The notes under the pieces: model-generated
Told to the model about the DNA's origin: nothing
Seen by the model: the letters and a program-made list of their open reading frames with translations, nothing else
The model's database searches: none
Position numbers and translations under genes: made by a program
IMG/VR virus record: IMGVR_UViG_3300044624_003683
Coordinates: 1-29,549 of that record
DNA from: a virus
Length of the DNA: 29,549 nt
Direction: 5' to 3' (one strand)
Shown: one piece after another, positions 1 through 7,011 of the stretch
Layout: each line of letters starts with the position of its first letter
Numbering within the stretch: the first letter of the stretch is position 1

Positions 1-417
1 AGAGTGATTTGATAAAAGTTCTAAATCAATATTTTCCCATTGAACATCAGAATAAGCTATATCTAAAGTCCAAATATAAGATTTATTAAAATTAAAAGAA
101 ACTAAATTTAAATATTTATTGCAGATATCAATAATGCTTGTAACCATGAAATCTGCAACACTTTCATCTAAAGTTTCTTTTATTTTTATTTTGCAAAATT
201 GATAAAGATTGGAATCAATGCTTTTTTGCCCAGTGGACATGATCAAAAGATATTTATCCCCAAATCCAGCTAAATAAAATAAATTTTTAAAAAGATTTTT
301 TCTTTTTGGTTCTTTACCAGTCTTTATTAAATGAAAAGTTTTTCTAGCTAAATATTCATTCTTCAGAATCTGAAGCTGCTCGTTCAGTTCTGAGTTGTTC
401 GATTGTTTTAAATTCAT
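1..417 (-). CDS. Hypothetical phage protein, C-terminus off the left edge
   Basis: This frame stays open from an ATG at 417 down to base 1, giving 139 visible residues with no stop, so the gene continues outside the window. A GAAAG sequence lies 8 bases before the ATG and could be a ribosome binding site. The start overlaps the end of the next upstream gene by 62 bases, which is long but in keeping with the many overlaps here. The N-terminus is polar and Lys/Asn rich (MNLKQSNNSELNEQLQ). The middle has a hydrophobic stretch around LFYLAGFGDKYLLIMS. I do not recognise a family. A shorter form from the ATG at 240 is possible. Confidence 0.6.
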   Translation of the reverse strand, partial: MNLKQSNNSELNEQLQILKNEYLARKTFHLIKTGKEPKRKNLFKNLFYLAGFGDKYLLIMSTGQKSIDSNLYQFCKIKIKETLDESVADFMVTSIIDICNKYLNLVSFNFNKSYIWTLDIAYSDVQWENIDLELLSNHS

Positions 418-550
418 TTAATGATCTTTCGATTACGTAAACTATAAATTGATTAAAGGTCATCTCTTTTGAATGAGCGGCTCTTATTAAGCAAATAAGC
501 TCTTCTTTTGAAAAGTCTTCTAAATTTATTTCTAATGATTCAGTCTTCAT
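356..550 (-). CDS. Small conserved-type phage protein (64 aa)
   Basis: A 64-residue acidic protein. The segment KEELICLIRAAHSKEMTFNQ resembles a helical motif common in small T4-like phage proteins (E-E-L-x-x-L-I-x-x-A-H-x-x-x-M-T-F-N-x-F). That is family-level recognition only; no biochemical function is known to me. Its start overlaps the end of the 540-701 gene by 11 bases, and its end overlaps the gene at 1-417. This suggests translational coupling in one minus-strand operon. Confidence 0.7.
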   Translation of the reverse strand: MKTESLEINLEDFSKEELICLIRAAHSKEMTFNQFIVYVIERSLNEFKTIEQLRTERAASDSEE

Positions 551-701
551 CGTCTTTTGTATCTATTTTTTCTAAACCTATTAATCCAATGATAAAAGCC
601 AACATTATAAAAGGAAACGCAATAGTAGCCAAACAAACAACTAAAAATCGTTTAAAAAAACGTTCAAAGGCGTTTAAAAAATTATTTAATTTAATTAACA
701 T
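540..701 (-). CDS. Small single-pass membrane protein (53 aa)
   Basis: Found by reading the minus strand: ATG at 701 and TGA at 540. The N-terminal part is basic and aromatic (FERFFKRF). One strong hydrophobic segment follows at about residues 20-43 (core LVVCLATIAFPFIMLAFIIG), and the tail is acidic (DTKDDED). The positive-inside rule predicts the N-terminus in the cytoplasm. The 11-base overlap with the next gene (ATGAAGACTGA) is typical of this genome. No recognisable family. The opposite strand holds a long frame across this span that I consider a shadow. Confidence 0.7.
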   Translation of the reverse strand: MLIKLNNFLNAFERFFKRFLVVCLATIAFPFIMLAFIIGLIGLEKIDTKDDED

Positions 702-766
702 GATTTTTCATATTTTTCTAAAAAATTTTGGCGTGTGGAATATTATCAAATATAACATCAATAAAT

Positions 767-1141
767 TTAAGTACATTTTCCGTTTGAAGCAATTAATTTA
801 ACTATTTTTTCCGCCATTTCTTGGAGTGAAGGATATTCCCAATACAACAAACAATCTTTTCCAGCTATATCATAAAAAGCCTTCAATCCTTTTTGTTCTT
901 TTTCTGTCAAAGGCTGACTCTTTGGTCTTCCCGCACTAACTTCAGAAAGATAACTCACAATCTTATGACTTGTCAAGAGGCAAGCGAGTTCTAGTTCAGC
1001 AAAAGCTGGATTTATGGCTCTTCTGCAGCTCGTAGAACCCTTTTCAATAGAAATGAGCCAGTGTCCATTGTCTAAACCAGAGTAAGCCTCAGTATCGGCA
1101 ACTGGAACGTATTTTTTACCTACTTTTTTATAAAGCGTCAT
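767..1141 (-). CDS. Hypothetical protein coupled to the VWA/MoxR pair (124 aa)
   Basis: A soluble 124-residue protein with no signal peptide or membrane segment. The N-terminal half has a possible beta-rich stretch (YKKVGKKYVPVADTE and GHWLISIEKGSTSCRR), and the C-terminal half is helical. Its ATG overlaps the stop of the upstream VWA-like gene by four bases (ATGA). It is therefore probably co-translated with that gene and may act in the same process. I do not recognise a family and see no catalytic motif. Confidence 0.65.
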   Translation of the reverse strand: MTLYKKVGKKYVPVADTEAYSGLDNGHWLISIEKGSTSCRRAINPAFAELELACLLTSHKIVSYLSEVSAGRPKSQPLTEKEQKGLKAFYDIAGKDCLLYWEYPSLQEMAEKIVKLIASNGKCT

Positions 1142-2313
1142 AGATGGATTGTTTCTCCAAATGGAGCAATAGTTGTTTTATTGTGATAACCAACGAAAAT
1201 AGTATCGCAATAGTTTGGATCTCCCCAACTTCCATATGGATATAGATCGGTAAACATAATAAAAAGTTTAGGATCTATTTCATGTTTTTTCATGTATTCC
1301 CAATTGCATTCGTAATCAGTTCCCCCACCACCTTTGGGTTCGTATTCAAGCACGCTAGAATCGCCATCTGACGAGTATTCTTTGACATTGTATACTTTTG
1401 TATCAAAACTCCACATCTTGATATTCCAAGATTTAAAATCAGAAATAATTCCAAAAATCTCAGACTTGAATAAGGAAATCAAATCATCGCCAATCGATCC
1501 CGAAACATCAAACGCAATGCAAATATCAATATGATCTTCTACATGCATGCTTGGAAGATAAACTCCAGTATGAAAAGATCTTTTGCTTGGACGCATGAAA
1601 GTGAAATCATTTCTTATTTTTGATTTGCACTTTTGGCGAATTACTTCTTGCCAAGATAATTGAGGATTAGTAATTGATCCAACAATTCTATCAATGCCTT
1701 GAGGTCTATTTCCAGAATCGCAAGATTGGATTCCTGAAATGATATCTTGTTTAATTTGATTAATTAAACTTTCAATTTCTTCTTGAGATCTTTGATTACC
1801 CTCTCCATCTTTGTCCATTGGAATATGAGTATCAAGAATCTTTGAAGCTAAATCTTTTAAGAACTTATCGTAAGCAGCCGCATTTTTAGGAGCATTCTTT
1901 TGTAGATCGTCATAAATTTCTTCAGAATAAGAATTTTTATATTTGTCACTCCAGAGGCAATCATCAACGAGTTTGCCAATTTTATTTGCTTTTAAAATGT
2001 CATTCGCAGCATAATCAGAAGCGGCATTCCACATTTGGCTTATCCTATCATTTTGTCTTTCCCAATAGAGAAATATAATATGACAAGCTTCATGGGCAAC
2101 AAAAAATAAAACTTCAGCTGATGTTAATTTGTTAATGAAGTCTGGATTAAAATATAATTTATATCCATCTGTCGCCCCAGTGGGATACTGCGTTGTTTCA
2201 ACAAGCTCAAGTCTGGAAACGATATTCCCAAAAAACGGTTGACTCAAAAGCAATTTTATTCTTGCCGATATAATTTTATCGGTAGCTGACAATTCTTCCG
2301 TTTTTTTAGGCAT
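1138..2313 (-). CDS. Metallopeptidase-like and VWA-like domain protein (DUF2201/COG3864 type)
   Basis: The protein has 391 residues. The N-terminal half carries HEACH at residues 74-78, preceded by a hydrophobic helix (VLFFVA). This fits the HExxH-type zinc-binding motif of the putative metallopeptidase domain in the DUF2201 family. The C-terminal third has a VWA-like metal-ion-dependent adhesion motif, D-V-S-G-S, after the strand DICIAF, and a later FIMFTDL strand. Proteins of this kind usually pair with MoxR AAA+ ATPases. Here the ATPase gene lies immediately upstream, ending 1 base before this start. Together they probably form a chaperone or assembly/remodelling machine in the cytoplasm; the substrate is unknown. 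No Shine-Dalgarno sequence precedes the ATG. Confidence 0.85.
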   Translation of the reverse strand: MPKKTEELSATDKIISARIKLLLSQPFFGNIVSRLELVETTQYPTGATDGYKLYFNPDFINKLTSAEVLFFVAHEACHIIFLYWERQNDRISQMWNAASDYAANDILKANKIGKLVDDCLWSDKYKNSYSEEIYDDLQKNAPKNAAAYDKFLKDLASKILDTHIPMDKDGEGNQRSQEEIESLINQIKQDIISGIQSCDSGNRPQGIDRIVGSITNPQLSWQEVIRQKCKSKIRNDFTFMRPSKRSFHTGVYLPSMHVEDHIDICIAFDVSGSIGDDLISLFKSEIFGIISDFKSWNIKMWSFDTKVYNVKEYSSDGDSSVLEYEPKGGGGTDYECNWEYMKKHEIDPKLFIMFTDLYPYGSWGDPNYCDTIFVGYHNKTTIAPFGETIHL

Positions 2314-2314
2314 A

Positions 2315-3406
2315 TTAATTAAAGAGATGTTTTTCTACTTTTTCCATGAAAGCATTATATGTCTTGAGCTTGCATGGATCGATTGGCAGTTCATAATTCC
2401 TTAATGCGAATTTAACTGCCACAACTATCATCTCTTGCATGAAATTGTCAAGAGCAAATTGAAAATAATTATCTACTTGTTCTAGCCAATTTTTTTGACC
2501 GATTCTCTCTCTCAATTCTGAGCAGCAGTTAATGCAAACCGCATAAAGAATTGAAATATCTTTTGAGTTCTTTAACTTCTTGAGCGAACCATCTAAAATT
2601 TCATCAGTTTTGGGGAGTTTGCTTGCCAACTTTCTATAAGTCATAAAACTGATAGCTAATCCATCGCCAATTGCACCTCCAATTAAAGAAGTAATTAAAT
2701 TTTCAGATTCATTAGTTACATGCTTCAAAATGTTAGAAGCTTTTTCCCAAGAACGTGGAGTCGCAAATGCCATTGATGAAGACTTTGGATCAAAATCAAA
2801 AAGATCTTTCTTTGACCAAGTCAAGAATGAAACTACATCGTTATGAACATCATTATTAATAGCCCATTGAAACCAATCATTAAAATCCGCTTTCATCTGA
2901 AGGTGAATGAGTCGATTAGCCAAAGGCATTGGCATCTTATAAGTAACACCACGATCATTTTCACGATTTCCAGCGCAAATCATATCTGCACCTTTTGGCA
3001 AAACATATTCGCCAATCCTACGATTTAAAGTAATTTGATATGCGCCGACTTGAACTGTAGGAGCAGCAGATGGAAGCTCATCAAACAAAATAATTGGATT
3101 CTCTTTTTCGCCTTGTGGCAGCTCTGAAGGTGGAGCCCATTTCATTGTTTTGGATTCTGGATCGTAAAAAGGAATCCCACGAACATCAGTTGGTTCCCAT
3201 AAAGCCAAGCGAATATCCAAAACCTTTCGATTAGTCTCCTTACCAATTTCGAAACAGAGATCTGATTTGCCGACTCCTGGCGGTCCCCAAATCATGGGGA
3301 CTTCCCTAGCTTTCAACAGAGTTTTAATAGCTGATTTAATCGCAGATGGTCCAAGCGCATTAGTTTGCGTTGTTTTTGTAACGTCAATTTTTTTATCAGT
3401 ACTCAT
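2315..3406 (-). CDS. MoxR-family AAA+ ATPase
   Basis: The protein has 363 residues with a Walker A motif GPPGVGKS at 41-48 and a Walker B motif IILFDEL with D109-E110. Downstream comes a sensor-1-like region (MICAGNREND) and the arginine-rich segment NRLIHLQM. The order and spacing match MoxR/RavA-type AAA+ ATPases, which hydrolyse ATP to remodel partner complexes together with VWA proteins. The gene directly downstream encodes such a partner. The start has no ribosome binding site. It lies 6 bases after a promoter-like -10 element, so its mRNA may be leaderless. This would be the first gene of an operon running left. Confidence 0.9.
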   Translation of the reverse strand: MSTDKKIDVTKTTQTNALGPSAIKSAIKTLLKAREVPMIWGPPGVGKSDLCFEIGKETNRKVLDIRLALWEPTDVRGIPFYDPESKTMKWAPPSELPQGEKENPIILFDELPSAAPTVQVGAYQITLNRRIGEYVLPKGADMICAGNRENDRGVTYKMPMPLANRLIHLQMKADFNDWFQWAINNDVHNDVVSFLTWSKKDLFDFDPKSSSMAFATPRSWEKASNILKHVTNESENLITSLIGGAIGDGLAISFMTYRKLASKLPKTDEILDGSLKKLKNSKDISILYAVCINCCSELRERIGQKNWLEQVDNYFQFALDNFMQEMIVVAVKFALRNYELPIDPCKLKTYNAFMEKVEKHLFN

Positions 3407-3412
3407 GCAGAT

Positions 3413-3440
3413 ACTTTAACAGATTTATATATTTAGTCAA
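3413..3440 (-). promoter_or_regulatory. Sigma70-like promoter before the AAA+ gene
   Basis: On the minus strand, TTGACT (3435-3440) and TAAAGT (3413-3418) are separated by 16 bases, and the -10 element is 6 bases from the ATG at 3406. The same spacing appears before the genes starting at 13532 and 20224. Transcription would begin at or very near the start codon. Predicted from sequence only. Confidence 0.5.
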
Positions 3441-3442
3441 GA

Positions 3443-3592
3443 TTAAAAGTGAATATTTACTCCAAGATAAAGGAAAATTTGTTCATATAAATTTTCTTTA
3501 TTTTTTGCTTTTCCAACAATGATTCCACTTTCAGTTTCAGCTACCCAAAGTTGACTCAGATTATTAAAACTAATTTTAATTTTTTTTCCCAT
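3443..3592 (-). CDS. Small hypothetical protein (49 aa)
   Basis: Found by reading the minus strand: ATG at 3592, overlapping the end of the upstream 115-aa gene by 17 bases, and TAA at 3443. The product has a compact alpha/beta-looking sequence (LSQLWVAETESGIIVG, then NKENLYEQIFLYLG) with even codon composition like its neighbours. It fills the only gap between the 3576-3923 gene and the promoter of the AAA+ gene. No family recognised. Coding is supported by the protein-like composition and gene packing, not by homology. Confidence 0.6.
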   Translation of the reverse strand: MGKKIKISFNNLSQLWVAETESGIIVGKAKNKENLYEQIFLYLGVNIHF

Positions 3593-3923
3593 TAGAGGTT
3601 TTTACACCTTCTATAATGGTTTCTGATTGCTTTTGGAACTTATCAACTTCGGCCTCAAGGGCTTTTAAATAATCATCAATTTTTATTTGCATCTTTTCAG
3701 CCTTACCTTCTAGGTCATTAATATTAAATAAAACGACCTCTGGCTTACTCAATTTCCAATCGCCAGTTTTTTTGTCGTATTCTGCATACCCCTGTTTGAG
3801 AAGCATTTCTTTCCATTCTCTATCGTTCAAATAAGAATCGTAAGTAACTGCAACTGAGGCAACCGACAATACTGCGAGAGATGTCATCAATACGTCTTTA
3901 ATTTTTTGAGATGTAATCATCAT
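3576..3923 (-). CDS. Membrane-anchored protein with coiled-coil tail (115 aa)
   Basis: The N-terminus is basic and is followed by a hydrophobic segment at about residues 11-28 (VLMTSLAVLSVASVAV), a likely signal anchor. Residues from about 70 onward are heptad-like and charged (EGKAEKMQIKIDDYLKALEA), suggesting a coiled coil. No lipobox cysteine is present. It could be exposed to the periplasm. It follows the sigma-factor gene by only 4 bases and so belongs to the same transcript. In sigma operons such a membrane protein could be an anti-sigma factor, but no anti-sigma motif is visible and that is speculation. Confidence 0.65.
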   Translation of the reverse strand: MMITSQKIKDVLMTSLAVLSVASVAVTYDSYLNDREWKEMLLKQGYAEYDKKTGDWKLSKPEVVLFNINDLEGKAEKMQIKIDDYLKALEAEVDKFQKQSETIIEGVKTSNGKKN

Positions 3924-3927
3924 ATAA

Positions 3928-4476
3928 TTATGCTTTTGCTTCGTTCAACAGATGTTTTCTTAGATTATTTTTAGCTTCGTTAATTAAAAACCCGACATTT
4001 GTGACTTTGCTTTTTGTTTTTTGCGCAATTTCTTCGTAGCTCAAATTTTGAAAAAATCTTAATACTATGACTTCTTTTTGCTTTTTACTTAACTTGTTTA
4101 AGACTTTTTTAATATTATTTTTTCTCAATTTTTCCTCTTCGGATTCCGATAAAACACTAAAGCCATTTGAATGATCAATTAATTGAAAATTATTATTTTC
4201 ACTTATGAATTCCGAATGTTCGCACAAAAAATATCTGTTGTTTCTTTTGTAATAAGTATAAAGACAATTCCTAACAACAACTCTGAGCCAAGCTTTAGCT
4301 GCATTCAAATCTTCAAAAGAATGTTTACTTTTTGCTAATTTTGTAAAACTCTGCTGTGCAGAGTCTTTGGCGTGAGTAAAATTAGAAGTGAATTTATGTG
4401 CATAGGCGACAAGCTCCGAAAAGAATTCTTTAAAGAGATTTTCAATTTCTTGTTGTTTTAATGTATTAGTCTTCAT
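3928..4476 (-). CDS. ECF-like RNA polymerase sigma factor
   Basis: Sigma70 region 2 is seen in the N-terminal half (HAKDSAQQSFTKLAKS, then AKAWLRVVVRNCLYTYYKRN). Region 4 is seen at the C-terminus (LSKKQKEVIVLRFFQNLSYE, then EIAQKTKSKVTNVGFLINEA), a typical helix-turn-helix. Regions 1 and 3 are missing, as in extracytoplasmic-function sigma factors. I chose the ATG at 4476 (182 aa) because GAGGA lies 7 bases before it and it overlaps the upstream stop by only 11 bases; an in-frame ATG at 4515 is less likely. It would redirect host RNA polymerase to phage promoters, and its targets could be the GTGTAAAT-type sites found elsewhere in this window. Confidence 0.88.
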   Translation of the reverse strand: MKTNTLKQQEIENLFKEFFSELVAYAHKFTSNFTHAKDSAQQSFTKLAKSKHSFEDLNAAKAWLRVVVRNCLYTYYKRNNRYFLCEHSEFISENNNFQLIDHSNGFSVLSESEEEKLRKNNIKKVLNKLSKKQKEVIVLRFFQNLSYEEIAQKTKSKVTNVGFLINEAKNNLRKHLLNEAKA

Positions 4477-4756
4477 AAATTTCCTCAAACATATCATGAA
4501 ATTCGGAACTGTCAAGGTTGTTCTTTAGTTTAAAGAAGAAATATTTATTTTTATCGATTACTTCAAAAGTATCTTCTGGCGAATATTTATTTGAATAATT
4601 ACGTTGCAAAAATCTCAAACCGCTATAGAGGTCAAATTCTTCATAGAAAGAATCTATTTTAGCTTCCGACAATTTATCTGGATTTTTCTTCTTGCAACTT
4701 CGAATCCAATTGTGAATGAAATCTTGATAAATTAACGAATCAATTCTTACTTTCAT
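4466..4756 (-). CDS. Hypothetical protein upstream of the sigma factor (96 aa)
   Basis: A soluble, charged protein with many aromatic residues (SLIYQDFIHNWIRSCKKKN at the N-terminus; FFFKLKNN near the end). It starts 2 bases after the stop of the preceding secreted-protein gene, and its own end overlaps the sigma-factor start by 11 bases. No family, metal-binding motif or membrane segment is recognised. Co-transcription with the sigma factor makes a regulatory role possible but unproven. Confidence 0.65.
   Translation of the reverse strand: MKVRIDSLIYQDFIHNWIRSCKKKNPDKLSEAKIDSFYEEFDLYSGLRFLQRNYSNKYSPEDTFEVIDKNKYFFFKLKNNLDSSEFHDMFEEIYED
4488..4515 (-). promoter_or_regulatory. Possible internal promoter for the sigma-factor gene
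   Basis: Inside the preceding coding region, a perfect TTGACA (4510-4515) is followed after 16 bases by TATGTT (4488-4493). The sigma-factor ATG is 11 bases further on. It could give the sigma gene its own host-dependent expression. Because it lies within a coding sequence it may be coincidental. Confidence 0.35.
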
Positions 4757-4758
4757 TC

Positions 4759-5172
4759 TTAGATTTCGGCATTTGGGATTTTTAAACGAAAAATAAATCC
4801 ACCGAGAATGCCATCAAATTTAGCTTCATAGATTTTGCCATCGTCTTGATAGACAACAGCTCCAGCAAAAATGCTTGGAGTCAAGCCAAAACCGAAACCG
4901 CAATCTTTCCTATTTAAAATCTCTCCAAATATTCTAACTGAATCTTTTTCTTCTTTTTTTGATTTTACAATGCCAATTTCTTCGGTCCCATCGGGAAAGT
5001 AAAATTTAATTGAGTCTCCAACATTTAAAGAAATAATTAAATTAGGTTGGAGTATGCCAAGCGTAGTGCTAATAATTTTTTCTTGATTTAATTGCAAATT
5101 TTGTAAAGTGATTCCAGCAGCAGCGTTTGGCTGAGATAAAAGTAACGAGATTGCTGTAATATATTTAATCAT
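4759..5172 (-). CDS. Secreted or periplasmic hypothetical protein (137 aa)
   Basis: The first 20 residues (MIKYITAISLLLSQPNAAAG) look like a Sec signal peptide with a plausible AAA-G cleavage site and no lipobox. The mature part is beta-rich and glycine-rich (SLNVGDSIKFYFPDGTEEIG resembles a small SH3-like barrel; later DCGFGFGLTPSIFAGAV). No enzyme motif is seen. Overlap with the upstream gene is four bases (ATGA). A protein exported during infection could alter the envelope or exclude other phages; this is inference from localisation only. Confidence 0.65.
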   Translation of the reverse strand: MIKYITAISLLLSQPNAAAGITLQNLQLNQEKIISTTLGILQPNLIISLNVGDSIKFYFPDGTEEIGIVKSKKEEKDSVRIFGEILNRKDCGFGFGLTPSIFAGAVVYQDDGKIYEAKFDGILGGFIFRLKIPNAEI

Positions 5173-5432
5173 ATGCCGTATTTAATTCTTGCTACTGAAA
5201 ATAATTTTTTATCTACCAATAATAAATGATAATTTGATTTATCTACAGATAAACCCGCATAATTAAAACCATAATTTAATTCAAAAATTTGATTAACATA
5301 ATTTTTTTCAAAAGCTGATAATCTGTGTATTTCGGCAATATGTTGATTTTCAGTTTTATGATGCTTGGGATAAATTTCCCTAAAGAAATCATCAAATTTA
5401 TCTTTTGAAATTTCTATAATATTTTCGCGCAT
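5169..5432 (-). CDS. Hypothetical protein (87 aa)
   Basis: A soluble 87-residue protein beginning MRENIIEISKDKF. I prefer the ATG at 5432 over an in-frame TTG at 5459. The segment FREIYPKHHKTENQHIAEIH is rich in histidine and could bind metal, but no defined motif is present. The C-terminal half (NYHLLLVDKKLFSVARIKYG) looks like beta strands. The end overlaps the following secreted-protein gene by four bases. Family unknown. Confidence 0.6.
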   Translation of the reverse strand: MRENIIEISKDKFDDFFREIYPKHHKTENQHIAEIHRLSAFEKNYVNQIFELNYGFNYAGLSVDKSNYHLLLVDKKLFSVARIKYGI

Positions 5433-5462
5433 TATATTAGAATAATTTTTTATTTGCAAAAA

Positions 5463-5981
5463 TCAAGTATTTTGAAACCAATTTGGTTTGTCGCGCTTAG
5501 TCCAAGTTGCAAAAGGTTTATCGTATTGATAATATAAACGATATTTACCAACTGAATTTACGTCATTAAATGTCGCGTGTTGACGACATTGCATTGTAGG
5601 CGCAATGGCTACTGCAAATTCTGTTTGATTGCCATAGGGAACTACCGATTTGTCAAAGTTGTCAGCAACCCAGTTGATAAACCGTATTGAAAAGTGTGGA
5701 TTGTATCCACGATAAATACGCTCGCGCTCAAGAGCGAAAGCGTGGTCGATAGACCAAAGAAGGTTGCCGATTGTTTCCCGCATCCACTTAGATACAGGAT
5801 GATTGAAGTAAGAATGCTTGCGAGGTTGGCCAAGCATATTAGGTGGAGCAGATTTAAGTACGGTGACATCGAAACAATTAGCGGCCATTTGAGAAATTTC
5901 TACGACAATTTTTGATAAATGTTTGTCGCAATTATACTCTGCTGCTTTTTTGGGACAAGAATCTAATACAAATATATTCAT
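5463..5981 (-). CDS. Conserved-type phage protein of unknown function (172 aa)
   Basis: The N-terminal signature (MNIFVLDSCPKKAAEYNCDK followed by HLSKIVVE and then SQMAAN) resembles a recurring phage family whose members begin with a short beta strand and an A-A-x-x-x-C-D-K-H motif. The middle has HPVSKWMRETIGNLLWSIDH and the C-terminus has YRLYYQYDKPFATWTKRDKP. Conserved His, Cys, Asp and Lys hint at an enzyme, but I know of no demonstrated activity. Its ATG is 34 bases from the divergent homing-endonuclease start, which may have separated this gene from its original promoter. Confidence 0.75.
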   Translation of the reverse strand: MNIFVLDSCPKKAAEYNCDKHLSKIVVEISQMAANCFDVTVLKSAPPNMLGQPRKHSYFNHPVSKWMRETIGNLLWSIDHAFALERERIYRGYNPHFSIRFINWVADNFDKSVVPYGNQTEFAVAIAPTMQCRQHATFNDVNSVGKYRLYYQYDKPFATWTKRDKPNWFQNT

Positions 5982-6001
5982 GACAATAAGATTAATTTTG
6001 A

Positions 6002-6010
6002 GTGTAAGAA
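6002..6010 (+). promoter_or_regulatory. GTGTAA-type element before the GIY-YIG gene
   Basis: GTGTAAGAA lies 5 bases before the ATG at 6016. It is a variant of the GTGTAAAT element seen at the same distance before several other genes here, and is a candidate phage-specific (late) promoter -10 element. Confidence 0.3.
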
Positions 6011-6015
6011 CTAAT

Positions 6016-6855
6016 ATGGGTTTAATTTACGCAATAAAGTGCGCGTTGTCAATGAAAATGTATGTAGGATCTACAAATAATTTTCAAAAAAGAAAGAGTA
6101 GACATTTAAATGATTTAAAAAAGGGAAAGCATCATTCAAAAAAGTTGCAAAGGTCTTGGATTAAGTATGGCGAAAATAATTTTAGTTTCATAATTTTAGA
6201 AGAAGATGTAAGAGAAAATTTAATTGAAAGAGAGCAGTATTGGATAAATTTTTTAAACACATATAAAAATGGATTTAATTCAAGACCAGACGCTCATGCT
6301 GTTTTATATGGCGAAAATCATCATTGGTATAAAAAGCAACCCTATAATAAGGGGCATAAAAGTAATAATAGAAAAAAAATTGTTTCGTACAATTTAATTA
6401 CTGGAGAAGTTAAGCATTATGATTTTTCTTCCCAACCAATAGAAGAAGGTTTCCATCCTCAATATACTTCTACTTTTAAAAAAATGTCAAAATCTCAAGA
6501 TAGATTATGGTTTTTAGAAAAAGATTTTTGTTTTTCTTTTTTTAAGGAAAAATACTTAAATGTAGTTTATCGAAAAAATAAAAATTTAGGTAAAACAAGA
6601 ACTCAACAAACTAAAGATAAAATTTCTTTAGGAAAAATTGGTAAAAAATTTACACAAGAGCATGTTAAAAATCTATCAAAAGCAAAATTTAACAAAGGGC
6701 AATCCATACAAAGATCTGATGGAATTATTTATAGTTCAATAGCTACTGCTGCGAGAGAACTTAAAGTTGACAGTTCAATAATTTCAAGAAGCTTATCTAA
6801 AGAAAGAAAATCTTCAGTAAAAGGTTATTTTTTTAAATATTTAAACAGAGATTAA
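6016..6855 (+). CDS. GIY-YIG homing endonuclease with NUMOD domains
   Basis: The start at 6016 gives 279 residues and places the GIY-YIG core at the N-terminus: LIY at residues 3-5, YVG at 16-18, a catalytic-type Arg in QKRKSRH, and the Glu in EREQYWI near residue 73. After a linker come a NUMOD3-like stretch (NLGKTRTQQTKDKISLGKIG) and a C-terminal NUMOD1-like helix-turn-helix (YSSIATAARELKVDSSIISR). These modules bind the target DNA. It is a free-standing homing endonuclease that would cut related phages lacking it and spread with its flanks. It is the only plus-strand gene in this stretch and converges on the 6852-7010 gene with a 4-base overlap, consistent with insertion. Confidence 0.93.
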   Translation: MGLIYAIKCALSMKMYVGSTNNFQKRKSRHLNDLKKGKHHSKKLQRSWIKYGENNFSFIILEEDVRENLIEREQYWINFLNTYKNGFNSRPDAHAVLYGENHHWYKKQPYNKGHKSNNRKKIVSYNLITGEVKHYDFSSQPIEEGFHPQYTSTFKKMSKSQDRLWFLEKDFCFSFFKEKYLNVVYRKNKNLGKTRTQQTKDKISLGKIGKKFTQEHVKNLSKAKFNKGQSIQRSDGIIYSSIATAARELKVDSSIISRSLSKERKSSVKGYFFKYLNRD

Positions 6856-7010
6856 TCTTTTTCATTCTTGTCAACAATTTTCCATACATCTAGGTTGTTT
6901 TTGTCTGAAATGTCCACCGACAATCCCATAAAAAAATTATATAAATCATACGCCGCCAATCGACAGCATATGTCACCTAAATAATAGAAAAATAAACATA
7001 AAATCTTCAT
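6852..7010 (-). CDS. Small conserved-type phage protein (52 aa)
   Basis: Found by reading the minus strand: ATG at 7010 and TAA at 6852. The sequence FFYYLGDICCRLAAYDLYNF followed by DVWK resembles a recurring small phage protein in which L-G-D, an arginine, a Y-x-L-Y-N motif and a W-K ending are retained. The N-terminus is hydrophobic and probably membrane-associated. It starts 1 base after the upstream stop, and its last four bases overlap the end of the convergent homing endonuclease. Function unknown. Confidence 0.7.
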   Translation of the reverse strand: MKILCLFFYYLGDICCRLAAYDLYNFFMGLSVDISDKNNLDVWKIVDKNEKD

Positions 7011-7011
7011 T

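Noticed and set aside
508-801. Plus-strand open frame of 97 codons
   Set aside because: It lies opposite the 540-701 and 356-550 minus-strand genes, which have better protein-like composition and gene-to-gene overlaps.
4477-4515. Upstream ATG at 4515 for the sigma factor
   Set aside because: It would overlap the preceding gene by 50 bases and has no ribosome binding site, while the ATG at 4476 has GAGGA at good distance.
5642-5915. Overlapping frames on both strands inside the 172-aa gene
   Set aside because: They are shadow frames; the 5463-5981 frame has a recognisable phage-family N-terminus.
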